From NCBI GenBank assembly GCA_016286385.1, contig JAEESO010000004.1, forward strand, positions 1 through 64,000: DNA of 64,000 nucleotides, in the 5' to 3' direction. A program made the position numbers and the translations under genes. Positions 15,941 to 23,873 of this stretch are shown piece by piece. The number at the start of each line of letters is the position of its first letter. Within the stretch, counting starts at the first letter, position 1. The DNA comes from Bacteroidales bacterium (GTDB taxonomy: Bacteria; Bacteroidota; Bacteroidia; Bacteroidales; UBA932). The notes under the pieces were generated by a model. The model worked only from the letters and a program-made list of their open reading frames with translations, ran no database searches and was not told the DNA's origin.

Positions 15941-17653
15941 ATGAAATATCAGATTGATAACATTTCCGCTCCGTGGATGGAAAGCTACGGTGGCGTGAAC
16001 CCGCATCTTGACTATTCAGAGAAAACAATATCGGAGGCAGTCCTGGAAACTGCCGCCAGGGAAAAGGATTTCCCGGCCCTCACATTCATGGGCAAGGCCA
16101 CAAGCTACACCCGCCTTGCGCAGGAGATTGACAAGGTTGCACGCAGCTTCTGGGCATTCGGTGTCCGTCCCGGCAACCGTGTCCTGGTTTGCCTTCCCAA
16201 TGTGCCCCAGGCGGTTTTCTGCCTCTATGGCCTCAACAGGATAGGCGCCATTCCTACAATGGTGCATCCTCTGTCGGCCGTAAGTGAGCTCACCTTCTAT
16301 ATGAACGAGGCCGGCTGCGACATTGTCGTAACCCTGGATCAGTTCTATGCCAAGTTCCTGGAGGTGAAAAGGCAGCGCCAGGTGAAAAAGGTCATCGTGT
16401 GCCGCGTGTCGGATGAGCTCCCGTTCCCCCTTAATATCGGCCAGAAACTCCTTACGGAAAGGAAGTTCCCCAAACTCCAGGATGAGGATATCGCGTGGCA
16501 TGCTTTCATTGCGATGGGCAGCTGCGTGACAGGAGGGTATGTGGCAAAGAAGGATTACCGCTCCGAGGCTGTGGTCCTCTTCTCCGGTGGCACCACAGGC
16601 ACCACCAAGGGCATCATGCTCAGTGACCTTAACTTCAACGCCCTGGCCTGGCAAACCGCCAACATGGCCCAGGAGGAGGTCCACCACTCCAAGATGCTGG
16701 CCGCAATGCCGGTGTTCCATGGGTTCGGCCTTGGCGTGTGCATCCACACTATGCAGTTTATCGGCGGCACATCCATCCTTGTGCCCCGCTTCAACGTGAA
16801 GAGCTATGCAAAGCTCATCCGTAAGACCCAGCCCAACTTCATTGCCGGCGTGCCCACCCTCTTTGAGGCAATTACGCGCAACCGCTATCTTGACGGGGCC
16901 GATCTAAGCTGCCTGAGGGGCGTTTTCTCCGGCGGAGACTCCCTTACGATAGAGCTCAAGAAGAAGTTTGACGCCTTCCTTAAGGACCATAACGCCCGCG
17001 TACGTGTACGCGAAGGATATGGTACCACTGAATGCGTCACCGCCTGCTGCCTTACTCCCCACGACAAAGAGAAGGAAGGCTCCATCGGCATTCCTTTCCC
17101 GGATACCTATTTCAAGATCTGCAAGCCCGGCACTACGGAGGAAGTCCCCTATGGAGAGGAGGGCGAAATCTGCCTCACCGGTCCTTCGATGATGCTTGGT
17201 TACATCGGCCATGAGGAAGAGAACAGGCAGACTATGCAGGAGCACCCGGACGGCCACGTGTGGCTCCACACCGGAGACCTTGGCAAGATGGATGAGGAAG
17301 GTTTTGTGTACTTCCGTCAGCGCATCAAGAGGATGATAGTGACAAGCGGATACAACGTGTATCCTTCTCAGCTTGAGAACATAATCGAAGGCCATCCCGC
17401 CGTCCAGCGCAGCTGCGTGATTGGCGTGAAAGACGCCCTCAAGATGCAGAGGGTGAAGGCTTTCATCGTTCTGAAGGACGGCTACACTCCTTCTGCAGAA
17501 ATGGAAGAAGAGCTCCGTGCATACTGCAAGAAGCATATCGCAAAATACGCTCTCCCTTCAGAGTTTGAGTTCCGCGATTCCCTTCCCACCACCCTTGTGG
17601 GCAAGGTGGCCTACACCAAGCTTGAGGCCGAAGAAGCCGCCAAAGCGGTCTGA
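15941..17653 (+). CDS. AMP-dependent acyl-CoA synthetase/ligase (ANL family)
   Basis: 570 residues. ANL motifs are intact: LFSGGTTGTTKGIMLSD (phosphate loop), REGYGTTECVT (A5), LHTGDLGKMDEEGFVYF (A7), RIKRMIVTSGYNVYPSQLEN (A8 hinge) and the catalytic Lys in TLVGKVAYTKLE (A10). It activates a carboxylic acid as acyl-AMP and likely transfers it to CoA or another thiol. It most resembles long-chain fatty acid or branched acyl-CoA ligases. It follows the E2-like gene by 5 nt. Its stop codon lies inside the first palindromic 36-bp repeat, so the repeat overlaps the gene's end. Confidence 0.9.
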   Translation: MKYQIDNISAPWMESYGGVNPHLDYSEKTISEAVLETAAREKDFPALTFMGKATSYTRLAQEIDKVARSFWAFGVRPGNRVLVCLPNVPQAVFCLYGLNRIGAIPTMVHPLSAVSELTFYMNEAGCDIVVTLDQFYAKFLEVKRQRQVKKVIVCRVSDELPFPLNIGQKLLTERKFPKLQDEDIAWHAFIAMGSCVTGGYVAKKDYRSEAVVLFSGGTTGTTKGIMLSDLNFNALAWQTANMAQEEVHHSKMLAAMPVFHGFGLGVCIHTMQFIGGTSILVPRFNVKSYAKLIRKTQPNFIAGVPTLFEAITRNRYLDGADLSCLRGVFSGGDSLTIELKKKFDAFLKDHNARVRVREGYGTTECVTACCLTPHDKEKEGSIGIPFPDTYFKICKPGTTEEVPYGEEGEICLTGPSMMLGYIGHEEENRQTMQEHPDGHVWLHTGDLGKMDEEGFVYFRQRIKRMIVTSGYNVYPSQLENIIEGHPAVQRSCVIGVKDALKMQRVKAFIVLKDGYTPSAEMEEELRAYCKKHIAKYALPSEFEFRDSLPTTLVGKVAYTKLEAEEAAKAV

Positions 17654-17754
17654 GTCACGTTTCAGCCCCATTTCATGACCAAGATCGTCTGACGCGACGA
17701 ACAAAGTCACAAAACGGCATTGAAACGTGACTAAGATGGTGGATTAGGGCGTGG
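17649..17754 (-). repeat. 106-bp inverted copy of the 36-bp palindrome cassette (two units)
   Basis: Two 36-nt palindromic units (17649-17684 and 17701-17736) are separated by exactly 16 nt. The segment is the reverse complement of 21281-21386, including the non-repeat flank TGGTGGATTAGGGCG and a similar 16-nt spacer. Unit ends are TCTNAGTCACG and CGTGACTAAGA. The first unit covers the stop codon of the AMP-ligase gene. Confidence 0.9.
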
Positions 17755-17761
17755 ATGGAAG

Positions 17762-19036
17762 TTATTTAATTGCCATAATCTGCAGATATTCCCCGGTGAG
17801 GCCGCCCTGGCCGTTCTGGGAATCGGCAATGAGGAGGAGCGCCTGGCGGCCGCCGGAAAGTTTGGGACCAAGGCACATTCCTTCATAATTGGCAAGGTTG
17901 AGGGCCGATGTAACAATGCGGGTCACAAGCTTTTTCTCAAGGATACCGCCCTTGTCGTTGAGGGGATCCACAACGTAGAGAGTGCTGAGAGTGAATGCTC
18001 CCAGCGCTTTTTCTATGATGCTTCCGCCGGGGACCAGAACCTCCCTCTCAAGCATGATGATGCGCCCGTCTTCAAGGACGGTCATAGCAGAAAGGCCGTG
18101 GACATAGGCCTGGGCCGATGAAATCTGCTCATCAGTAGCCAGCGGCTGACCCATCATATAGAGGTACCGGGCATCGGGATCAGTGCCTGAAAAGCGCTGG
18201 AGCCTTATGATGCTTTTGTGAAGGCCTTCTTCCTGGAGGGACTTCTCAGTGGCGGCCCAGAAATAGCCGCGGTCTGCGTCATATGCCAGGGCCTCGAAGC
18301 CGGCGTTGGGCTGGATGGCCTTAAGGTCTTCAGGGACTTCCATGGCGCGCCCGGTGGGTTCCCCCTCTACGGTGTATTCACGCACGGACTGGTCACCTTC
18401 AGCGCTCACATAGAGAGTGTTGGATGAAGGAACGTAAACTATGTCTTCGTTGTCCTTGCCGCCAGCCTTCCCGGCATTACCGGGGACTTCCTTGGCCTGG
18501 ATGGTGCCCACAACGCCCGCATTGTCAATGGGGATGTTGAAAAGGTGGATGCCGCCGCCGGTGCTTTTATCGTGCACAAGGGCGTATACGTCGTCTTTCA
18601 CGTGGGTGATGCCGGAATATTCACCGGAAGCAACGGGCATGCGGTGCTGACGGAGGTATTCGGCCTTTATATCGGCCTGAGGGGCCGATTCCTCATACTT
18701 CAGAGGCTCAAAGCTGCCGTCCTTTTCCAGCCTTGCCGTCCAGAGAGAGCCGTCGTCCATCTGGATGAAGGCCACCATAGGGTATGTGTCCTCGTTTGCG
18801 AGGGTATCTTTGATCTGGACCTTGCCGGAGACGCCCTCCAGGCTCTTTGCAAGGAGGACAGGCTTATTGTCAAGCGAGTGAAGCTCCAAAGCCGTAGCTT
18901 TGTGCTTTGACGGCACCTTGAACTCAAGGTTCACTTCATTGACGCCGTCGTCATCGGCCTTTGACTGCCCAGCCGATACCCCGCAACTCCACAAGGAGAG
19001 CCACGCCAGGAGCAGCCCAATGACTTTTGTGCTCAT
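17762..19036 (-). CDS. Secreted lipoprotein with esterase-like (phytase-like) beta-propeller domain
   Basis: I chose the ATG at 19036 (424 residues) over the ORF's upstream start because it gives a clean lipoprotein signal (VIGLLLAWLSLWSC). Residues ~115-424 read as the esterase-like domain of phytase (a beta-propeller): SGEYSGITHVKDDVYALVHD, NEDIVYVPSSNTLYVSAEGD, NAGFEALAYDADRGYFWAAT, LANYEGMCLGPKL. The domain name is historical, and the actual substrate is unknown. It probably sits at the outer membrane or periplasm. Its ATG overlaps the tdk stop codon, so it is co-transcribed with tdk. Confidence 0.8.
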   Translation of the reverse strand: MSTKVIGLLLAWLSLWSCGVSAGQSKADDDGVNEVNLEFKVPSKHKATALELHSLDNKPVLLAKSLEGVSGKVQIKDTLANEDTYPMVAFIQMDDGSLWTARLEKDGSFEPLKYEESAPQADIKAEYLRQHRMPVASGEYSGITHVKDDVYALVHDKSTGGGIHLFNIPIDNAGVVGTIQAKEVPGNAGKAGGKDNEDIVYVPSSNTLYVSAEGDQSVREYTVEGEPTGRAMEVPEDLKAIQPNAGFEALAYDADRGYFWAATEKSLQEEGLHKSIIRLQRFSGTDPDARYLYMMGQPLATDEQISSAQAYVHGLSAMTVLEDGRIIMLEREVLVPGGSIIEKALGAFTLSTLYVVDPLNDKGGILEKKLVTRIVTSALNLANYEGMCLGPKLSGGRQALLLIADSQNGQGGLTGEYLQIMAIK

Positions 19037-19617
19037 CAGCCTTCTGCGTCTTCTTTGAGGGCCTTCTGGTAGCATTCGCGGCAGAGGGGCTCATAGGTAT
19101 CCTTCTCTCCCAGGACCACCAGTTTCTTGGAGGCAGATAAACGGTGGGAGTGGTTTGCAAGCGCCCCGCACCTTACGCAGATTGCATGCACCTTCTGGAC
19201 ATCCTCCGCGATGGCCATAAGGCCGGGCATGGGGCCGAAAGGCTTGTCCATGAAGTCAGTATCCAGGCCTGCGATTATCACGCGTACGCCGCGTTTGTTG
19301 GCCAGTTCCTGGACTACTTCTATGATGTTTTCATCGAAGAACTGGGCCTCGTCAATGCCCACAACCTGAACGTCAGGCTCTATCTGGAGCATCCTGGACG
19401 GGGATTTGATGGGCGTGCAGGAAATGCTGTGGGAGTCATGGGACACCACGTCAAGGTCTGAGTAACGCTTATCTATGGTAGGTTTGAAAGTGGCTATCTT
19501 CTGCTTTGCAAACTGTGCCCTTTTGAGCCTTCTGATGAGCTCTTCCGTCTTACCTGAGAACATGGACCCGCAAATAACCTCAATGCAGCCCGATTTTTTT
19601 GCATTTTCCAAAAACAT
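19036..19617 (-). CDS. tdk: Thymidine kinase
   Basis: 193 residues, a type II thymidine kinase of the E. coli kind. P-loop [15 protein letters not shown], lasso/DEAQ Walker B in [12 protein letters not shown], and two Cys pairs for the structural zinc (CVRCGA and CRECYQ) are all present. It phosphorylates thymidine to dTMP for salvage. It is divergent from rsmI with well-formed facing promoters, and overlaps the downstream lipoprotein gene by 1 nt. Confidence 0.96.
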   Translation of the reverse strand: MFLENAKKSGCIEVICGSMFSGKTEELIRRLKRAQFAKQKIATFKPTIDKRYSDLDVVSHDSHSISCTPIKSPSRMLQIEPDVQVVGIDEAQFFDENIIEVVQELANKRGVRVIIAGLDTDFMDKPFGPMPGLMAIAEDVQKVHAICVRCGALANHSHRLSASKKLVVLGEKDTYEPLCRECYQKALKEDAEG

Positions 19618-19677
19618 TTCCGTAACTTTGTTAGTGTTGACTTATGCAAAGTTAGTCAATTATGGAGAAAAGTCAAA
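19598..19677. promoter_or_regulatory. Facing promoters of rsmI (+) and tdk (-)
   Basis: Plus strand: TTTG at 19598-19601, 21 nt, TAACTTTG at 19623-19630. Minus strand: TTTG at 19677-19674, 19 nt, TAACTTTG at 19654-19647. Both are close to ideal Bacteroidota promoters and overlap, so the two genes may compete for polymerase. Confidence 0.8.
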
Positions 19678-20408
19678 CAGGAAAACTGTACATAGTTCCA
19701 ACTCCGGTCGGGAATCTGGAAGATTTTACCTTCAGGGCCGTCAAAGTCCTTAAGGAGGCCGATCTAATATTGGCGGAAGACACCCGCACAACCTCCGTGC
19801 TCCTCAAGCACTATGACATCCATGTCCCTTGCCAGAGCCACCACAAGTGGAATGAACACCAGACCGTGGAGGCCGTCAAGGAACGCATCCTGGGCGGGCT
19901 CAACGTAGCACTTGTCTCAGATGCCGGCACCCCCGGAATATCAGACCCCGGATTCCTCCTTGCCCGCGCCTGCGCAGAAGCGGGAATTGAGGTCCAGACA
20001 CTCCCAGGGCCCACTGCCTGCATCCCTGCCATAGTGTCTTCCGGCCTTCCCTGCGACCGCTTTGCCTTTGAGGGGTTCCTTCCACAGAAAAAGGGCCGCC
20101 AAACGCATCTGCAGGCGCTTTCCACAGAATCGAGGACTATGATTTTCTACGAATCTCCATACAGGCTTGTGAAAACTCTGGAGCAGTTCGGGGAGTATTT
20201 CGGCCCGGACCGTCAGTGCTCCGTTGCCCGTGAAATCTCCAAGATGTTCGAGGAGCACCGTCGCGGCACCCTTCAGGAGGTTGCCGCATGGTACCGTGAA
20301 CATGAGCCAAAGGGAGAGATTGTGATTGTTGTCGCCGGCGCAGTGCCGGAAAAGTTATCTAAAAAGAAGCGCTATGGAAGAGGGGAAGATGAAACGGAAA
20401 CCGCTTAG
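19662..20408 (+). CDS. rsmI: 16S rRNA (cytidine(1402)-2'-O)-methyltransferase
   Basis: 248 residues. The tetrapyrrole-methylase-like fold is clear from LYIVPTPVGNLEDFTFRAVK, DLILAEDTRTTSVLL, ALVSDAGTPGISDPGFLLA and TLPGPTACIPAIVSSGLP, all diagnostic for RsmI. It uses SAM to methylate the 2'-OH of C1402 in the ribosomal P site. The 3' end overlaps the following HhH gene by about 20 nt, depending on that gene's start. Confidence 0.95.
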   Translation: MEKSQTGKLYIVPTPVGNLEDFTFRAVKVLKEADLILAEDTRTTSVLLKHYDIHVPCQSHHKWNEHQTVEAVKERILGGLNVALVSDAGTPGISDPGFLLARACAEAGIEVQTLPGPTACIPAIVSSGLPCDRFAFEGFLPQKKGRQTHLQALSTESRTMIFYESPYRLVKTLEQFGEYFGPDRQCSVAREISKMFEEHRRGTLQEVAAWYREHEPKGEIVIVVAGAVPEKLSKKKRYGRGEDETETA

Positions 20409-21291
20409 TGCAAGTTTCGTCACCGGGGCAATCGCCCTTGTCTTTCTTATTATAGGTTATGAGGTGGCCGTGTTCATCCACAAGGCCGCCGTTACCCGCA
20501 TTGAGGCCAACCGTGACCATCCGGACACCGTGTATGTGTACGTGAATGAGACCCCCGGTCAAGCCGGGGGTGACGAAAACATTTCCGTCATGCCCGGCCC
20601 CGACCGGGCATCTCATACCATAATGAGAAAGAACGCCAGGCACAGTCCGGTTGTGGAGGCGGTGAGGGCCCGGTCCCGCCGGGTGGAGAGTTTCCGCTTC
20701 AACCCCAACACCGTGAGCGTTGAAGACCTCCAGCGGCTTGGTTTCAGTGAGAAGCAGGCCCAGTCCATTGATAATTATAGGCAGAAGGGTGGCCGGTTCC
20801 GCCGCAAGGAGGACTTTGCAAAATCCTATGTGGTGGCAGATTCCGTCTATGACCGCCTTGAGCCATATATCGTCATCCCAAAACTGGACATCAACAAAGC
20901 CGATAGCACTGCGCTTTTGGACCTTCCCGGTATCGGCCCTTATTTTGCCGGCAAGATAGTGAGTTACCGCACTAGCCTCCGCGGCTATTCCGCCCCGGAG
21001 CAGCTTATGGAAATCTATCACTTTGACCGTGAGAAGTATGACGGCCTGAAAGACCTTATAACCTGCTCCGCCCCAGAGCCTTACCCTATCTGGACCCTTT
21101 CAGAGGATGAACTGTCAAAGCATCCTCACATTTCCCGTGCCGAGGCCCATTCCATTGTCATTTACAGGGAACACCACACCCCCTCCGAATGCACTTTCAA
21201 AGGGTTAAGGAAAGCCGGCACGCTCTCTGAGGAGCACGCCGGCAGACTATCCCTATGCAAACTGCAATCTGCCGCTGCCGCCACGCCCTAA
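20389..21291 (+). CDS. Membrane-anchored helix-hairpin-helix (ComEA-like) protein
   Basis: 300 residues from the ATG at 20389, which follows AGGGGAAG; an ATG at 20374 is possible and the ORF-track start at 20326 is too far inside rsmI. One TM helix (VTGAIALVFLIIGYEVAVFI) is followed by several HhH motifs: VEDLQRLGFSEKQAQSIDNY, INKADSTALLDLPGIGPYFA (the classic ComEA-type LPGIG) and DGLKDLI. Such proteins bind DNA non-specifically and ComEA relatives help DNA uptake. The role of this longer form in Bacteroidales is not settled. Residues ~54-76 are encoded by a palindromic repeat pair inserted in frame. The stop codon lies within another inverted repeat. Confidence 0.8.
   Translation: MKRKPLSASFVTGAIALVFLIIGYEVAVFIHKAAVTRIEANRDHPDTVYVYVNETPGQAGGDENISVMPGPDRASHTIMRKNARHSPVVEAVRARSRRVESFRFNPNTVSVEDLQRLGFSEKQAQSIDNYRQKGGRFRRKEDFAKSYVVADSVYDRLEPYIVIPKLDINKADSTALLDLPGIGPYFAGKIVSYRTSLRGYSAPEQLMEIYHFDREKYDGLKDLITCSAPEPYPIWTLSEDELSKHPHISRAEAHSIVIYREHHTPSECTFKGLRKAGTLSEEHAGRLSLCKLQSAAAATP
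20548..20614. repeat. Palindromic repeat pair in frame inside the HhH gene
   Basis: Two palindromes: 20548-20574 (ACCCCCGG...CCGGGGGT) and 20587-20614 (ATGCCCGG...CCGGGCAT), in opposite orientation 12 nt apart. The second, with its flanks (20584-20615), matches the reverse complement of the rlmN element at all but one of 32 positions. The pair is read through without a stop. Confidence 0.85.
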
Positions 21292-21438
21292 TCCACCATC
21301 TTAGTCTCATTTAAAGGCCATTTTGTGACTTTGTTCGTCGCCTCAGACAATCTTAGTCATGAAATGGGCTCAAAACGTGACTTAGATCGGTTCCATAGAC
21401 AATCTTAGTCACGAATAGCGGGCTAAACGTGACTAAGA
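21281..21438 (+). repeat. Left array of three 36-bp palindromes downstream of the transposase gene
   Basis: Units at 21299-21334, 21351-21386 and 21403-21438, each 36 nt and separated by exactly 16 nt. The cleanest unit folds TCTTAGTCACG with CGTGACTAAGA. The 21281-21386 part is repeated in inverted orientation at 17649-17754. The third unit matches 22624-22659 at 35 of 36 positions. Confidence 0.92.
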
Positions 21439-21475
21439 CCGTTATAAAGGGCAGAGGCAAGGGCCGGGTAGGGGA

Positions 21476-22396
21476 TTAGAGCGGCTTGATGCCATAATCC
21501 TTTGACCGAATGGCCTGTGAGATGGTGAGTTCTGAAAGATACAGCGCCTGGGATAGCTGCAGCGGCGTGAAGCCAAGCCTTTCGTTAAGACTTACGGCCA
21601 CGCGGCACTTTTCCTCCCTTGAGAGAGTCTTGAACAGCCGTCCGGGATATTCATTTCGCAGCTCCGTGTTGGCAATGTCACGGATTTCATTCATTGAGAA
21701 AACAACTTCCTCATCAAGTGCCCTTGCAATGACTACCGCTGTCTCATATTCTTTCACAAGACGGGTATGGAAGTCTTTTGCCGATTCAAACAGCCTCATA
21801 ACTTCCTCTACCTTGACAAAGCATTTAGGGAGGATCCCCAGTTCCGGATGGATTTCCCAATCTGGCGGCAATACCTCTTTTGATCCGATCAGCGCACGGA
21901 CCTTAGCCTGGGACAGGGAAGACACCTTATCCCCGCGGATAATATCTGCCAATTGGTTGAAATACAGGTAGCCGCTGCCCCATTTATGACCTCCCGGGCC
22001 GCAAAAATCCTTCTCATACGGGTTCCTGACGGTATAGAGGACCTGGTCTTTTAAATCTTTGTCATTCAGGATTGGTTTTAGTATGCAGCCATAGTCTTCC
22101 GGAAGTGGCGGAAGACCATTTTTTATCATCTGCTCAGAAATCCTTCTCTTTTGGAACGAAAAGACCTGCATACACTGCTCACCCGTCCCGCGAAGGACGT
22201 CGTGGATGTGGTTTGGCATAAGGTCAAAAGCAAACACGTCTACCCCAAACTTCAGAGTGGAAAGCGCTATTCCAGCCATCCCCAGTCTGTAATCCTCATC
22301 TGTGGTGAAAAGATTACGGTCCTCAAGGCGGTCAAAGCACAGGTGATAACAGCCAAAGGGCATATTCTTATATTCTTCTTTTGTAATTCTGTTCAT
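21476..22396 (-). CDS. REP-associated tyrosine transposase (RAYT, Y1/IS200-like)
   Basis: 306 residues from the ATG at 22396; the ORF track uses a TTG at 22426 that abuts a repeat. The HUH motif is MPNHIHDVL (His about 63 and 65) and the candidate catalytic Tyr is in YTVRNPYEKD (about 121), the position and context of the Y..NP motif in TnpA/RAYT proteins. The C-terminus (LSREEKCRVAVSLNE then TPLQLSQALYLSELTISQAI) looks like an HTH. These enzymes cut and rejoin single-stranded palindromes. Here the gene is bracketed by arrays of 36-bp palindromes, the expected substrates. It does not have the ends of a simple insertion sequence and is probably chromosomally fixed. Confidence 0.85.
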   Translation of the reverse strand: MNRITKEEYKNMPFGCYHLCFDRLEDRNLFTTDEDYRLGMAGIALSTLKFGVDVFAFDLMPNHIHDVLRGTGEQCMQVFSFQKRRISEQMIKNGLPPLPEDYGCILKPILNDKDLKDQVLYTVRNPYEKDFCGPGGHKWGSGYLYFNQLADIIRGDKVSSLSQAKVRALIGSKEVLPPDWEIHPELGILPKCFVKVEEVMRLFESAKDFHTRLVKEYETAVVIARALDEEVVFSMNEIRDIANTELRNEYPGRLFKTLSREEKCRVAVSLNERLGFTPLQLSQALYLSELTISQAIRSKDYGIKPL

Positions 22397-22426
22397 AATT
22401 TGGTCAATTGAAGTGTTAAAGCGCAA

Positions 22427-22659
22427 TCTTAGTCATGAAAACGCTGCAAAATGTGACTTTGATGGTCAGTGAAGACAATCTTAGTCAAGAAAACGCCTCA
22501 AAACGTGACTAAGACTTTTGCGGGAAGCAATCTTAGTCATGAAATAGGGCCAAAACGTGACTTAGACCGGAGCAAACAGCGGTTTTGATCACGAATGGTG
22601 AAATCAAATGTGTAGGGAAACAATCTTAGTCACGAATAGCAGGCTAAACGTGACTAAGA
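22427..22659 (+). repeat. Right array of 36-bp palindromes between the transposase gene and recA
   Basis: Units at 22427-22462, 22479-22514, 22531-22566 and 22624-22659, plus a shortened, stem-changed unit at 22583-22607. All gaps between successive units are 16 nt. Units share the TCTTAGTCA...TGACTNNGA ends, and most are preceded by CAA. The third and last resemble units two and three of the left array, so the arrays are duplicates. Confidence 0.92.
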
Positions 22660-22684
22660 TTGTAGAACAGATATAAAAGGAGAA

Positions 22685-23710
22685 TTAATCCTGGACCTTC
22701 ACAAGGGCCTCGCGGATTTTGGCTTCAATTTCCTCTGCGAGTTCAGGGTTGTCCAGCATGAGGTTCTTGACGGCTTCACGGCCCTGGGCAAGTTTGGAGT
22801 CATTGTAGCTGAACCAGGAACCGGACTTCTGGATGATGCCAAGCTCCACGCCAAGGTCTACGATTTCTCCGCTGCGGGAGATGCCTTCACCAAAAACTAT
22901 GTCGAATTCTGCCTTGCGGAAAGGCGGGGCCATCTTGTTCTTTACCACCTTTACCTTCACGTGGTTTCCAAGGGCGTCGTCTCCGTCCTTGATCTGGGTG
23001 GTGCGGCGGATGTCCAGGCGCACGGAAGCATAGAATTTGAGGGCGTTGCCGCCGGTGGTGGTTTCAGGATTGCCGAACATGATGCCGATTTTCTCACGAA
23101 GCTGGTTGATGAAAATGCAGCATGTGCCGGTTTTGGAGATGTTTGCGGTGAGTTTGCGGAGAGCCTGCGACATGAGGCGGGCCTGGAGGCCAACTTTATT
23201 GTCTCCCATCTCTCCCTCGATCTCTGCGCGGGGCGTGAGGGCCGCTACGGAGTCAATGACCACGATGTCTACTGCGCCGCTGCGGATAAGGTTGTCTGCA
23301 ATCTCAAGGGCCTGCTCTCCGTTATCCGGCTGTGAAATGAGGAGAGTGTCCAGATTTACGCCAAGGGACTTTGCATATGTGCGGTCAAAGGCATGCTCTG
23401 CGTCAATGATGGCAGCGATGCCGCCATTTTTCTGTGCCTGTGCGATTGCGTGGATGGCCAGCGTGGTTTTACCGGAAGACTCCGGGCCGTAGATTTCCAC
23501 AATCCTGCCTTTTGGATAACCACCGATTCCAAGGGCGTGGTCCAGGGCTATTGAGCCGCTGGGGATAACCTGGGAGGCGTCCCATTCAGGCTGGTCTCCC
23601 AGCTTCATGATGGTACCCTTGCCGTAGTCTTTCTCAATTTTGTCAATTGTTGCCTGAAGCGCCTTCAGTTTGGCTGCATTCATCTGGGCTCCGTCTGCTT
23701 CTTTTGCCAT
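22685..23710 (-). CDS. recA: Recombinase RecA
   Basis: 341 residues, typical length. Walker [20 protein letters not shown], Walker B-like [20 protein letters not shown], loop L1 [19 protein letters not shown] and loop L2 [19 protein letters not shown] are all intact. It forms ATP-dependent filaments on single-stranded DNA for homologous recombination and repair. It is monocistronic with its own promoter. The 3' end is 25 nt from the palindrome array, which may form its transcript end. Confidence 0.98.
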   Translation of the reverse strand: MAKEADGAQMNAAKLKALQATIDKIEKDYGKGTIMKLGDQPEWDASQVIPSGSIALDHALGIGGYPKGRIVEIYGPESSGKTTLAIHAIAQAQKNGGIAAIIDAEHAFDRTYAKSLGVNLDTLLISQPDNGEQALEIADNLIRSGAVDIVVIDSVAALTPRAEIEGEMGDNKVGLQARLMSQALRKLTANISKTGTCCIFINQLREKIGIMFGNPETTTGGNALKFYASVRLDIRRTTQIKDGDDALGNHVKVKVVKNKMAPPFRKAEFDIVFGEGISRSGEIVDLGVELGIIQKSGSWFSYNDSKLAQGREAVKNLMLDNPELAEEIEAKIREALVKVQD

Positions 23711-23756
23711 TTCTTTACTAAATTAATTGTTAGCGGTTATCCTGCATCCGCATTTA

Positions 23757-23787
23757 CAAAGATAGGAAAAACTCCGCTAATACCAAA
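23757..23787 (-). promoter_or_regulatory. recA promoter
   Basis: On the minus strand TTTG (23787-23784) is followed after 19 nt by TATCTTTG (23764-23757), a near-ideal Bacteroidota promoter about 50 nt upstream of the recA start. No obvious LexA-type palindrome is next to it. Confidence 0.8.
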
Positions 23788-23873
23788 TCTTTTCTGAGTG
23801 CAAAATTAGCCCCTTCTTGCGCCAAACCATTGCACAATGATGAAAAATACAATAAAATGTGTAATTTTGTGGT

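Noticed and set aside
16016-16747. 243-aa minus-strand ORF
   Set aside because: Antisense shadow of the AMP-ligase gene; no family features. Similar shadows (for example 44128-44820, 46067-47164, 37539-38453) are dropped for the same reason.
20326-20388. Upstream starts of the HhH gene
   Set aside because: They lie inside rsmI; the ATG at 20389 follows AGGGGAAG and puts the signal/TM helix near the N-terminus, though 20374 remains possible.
21281-22659. Regularly spaced 36-nt repeats could be a CRISPR array
   Set aside because: The units are palindromic, vary in sequence, occur in both orientations in the window, have 16-nt gaps (too short for spacers), and no cas gene is present. A RAYT gene lies between them.
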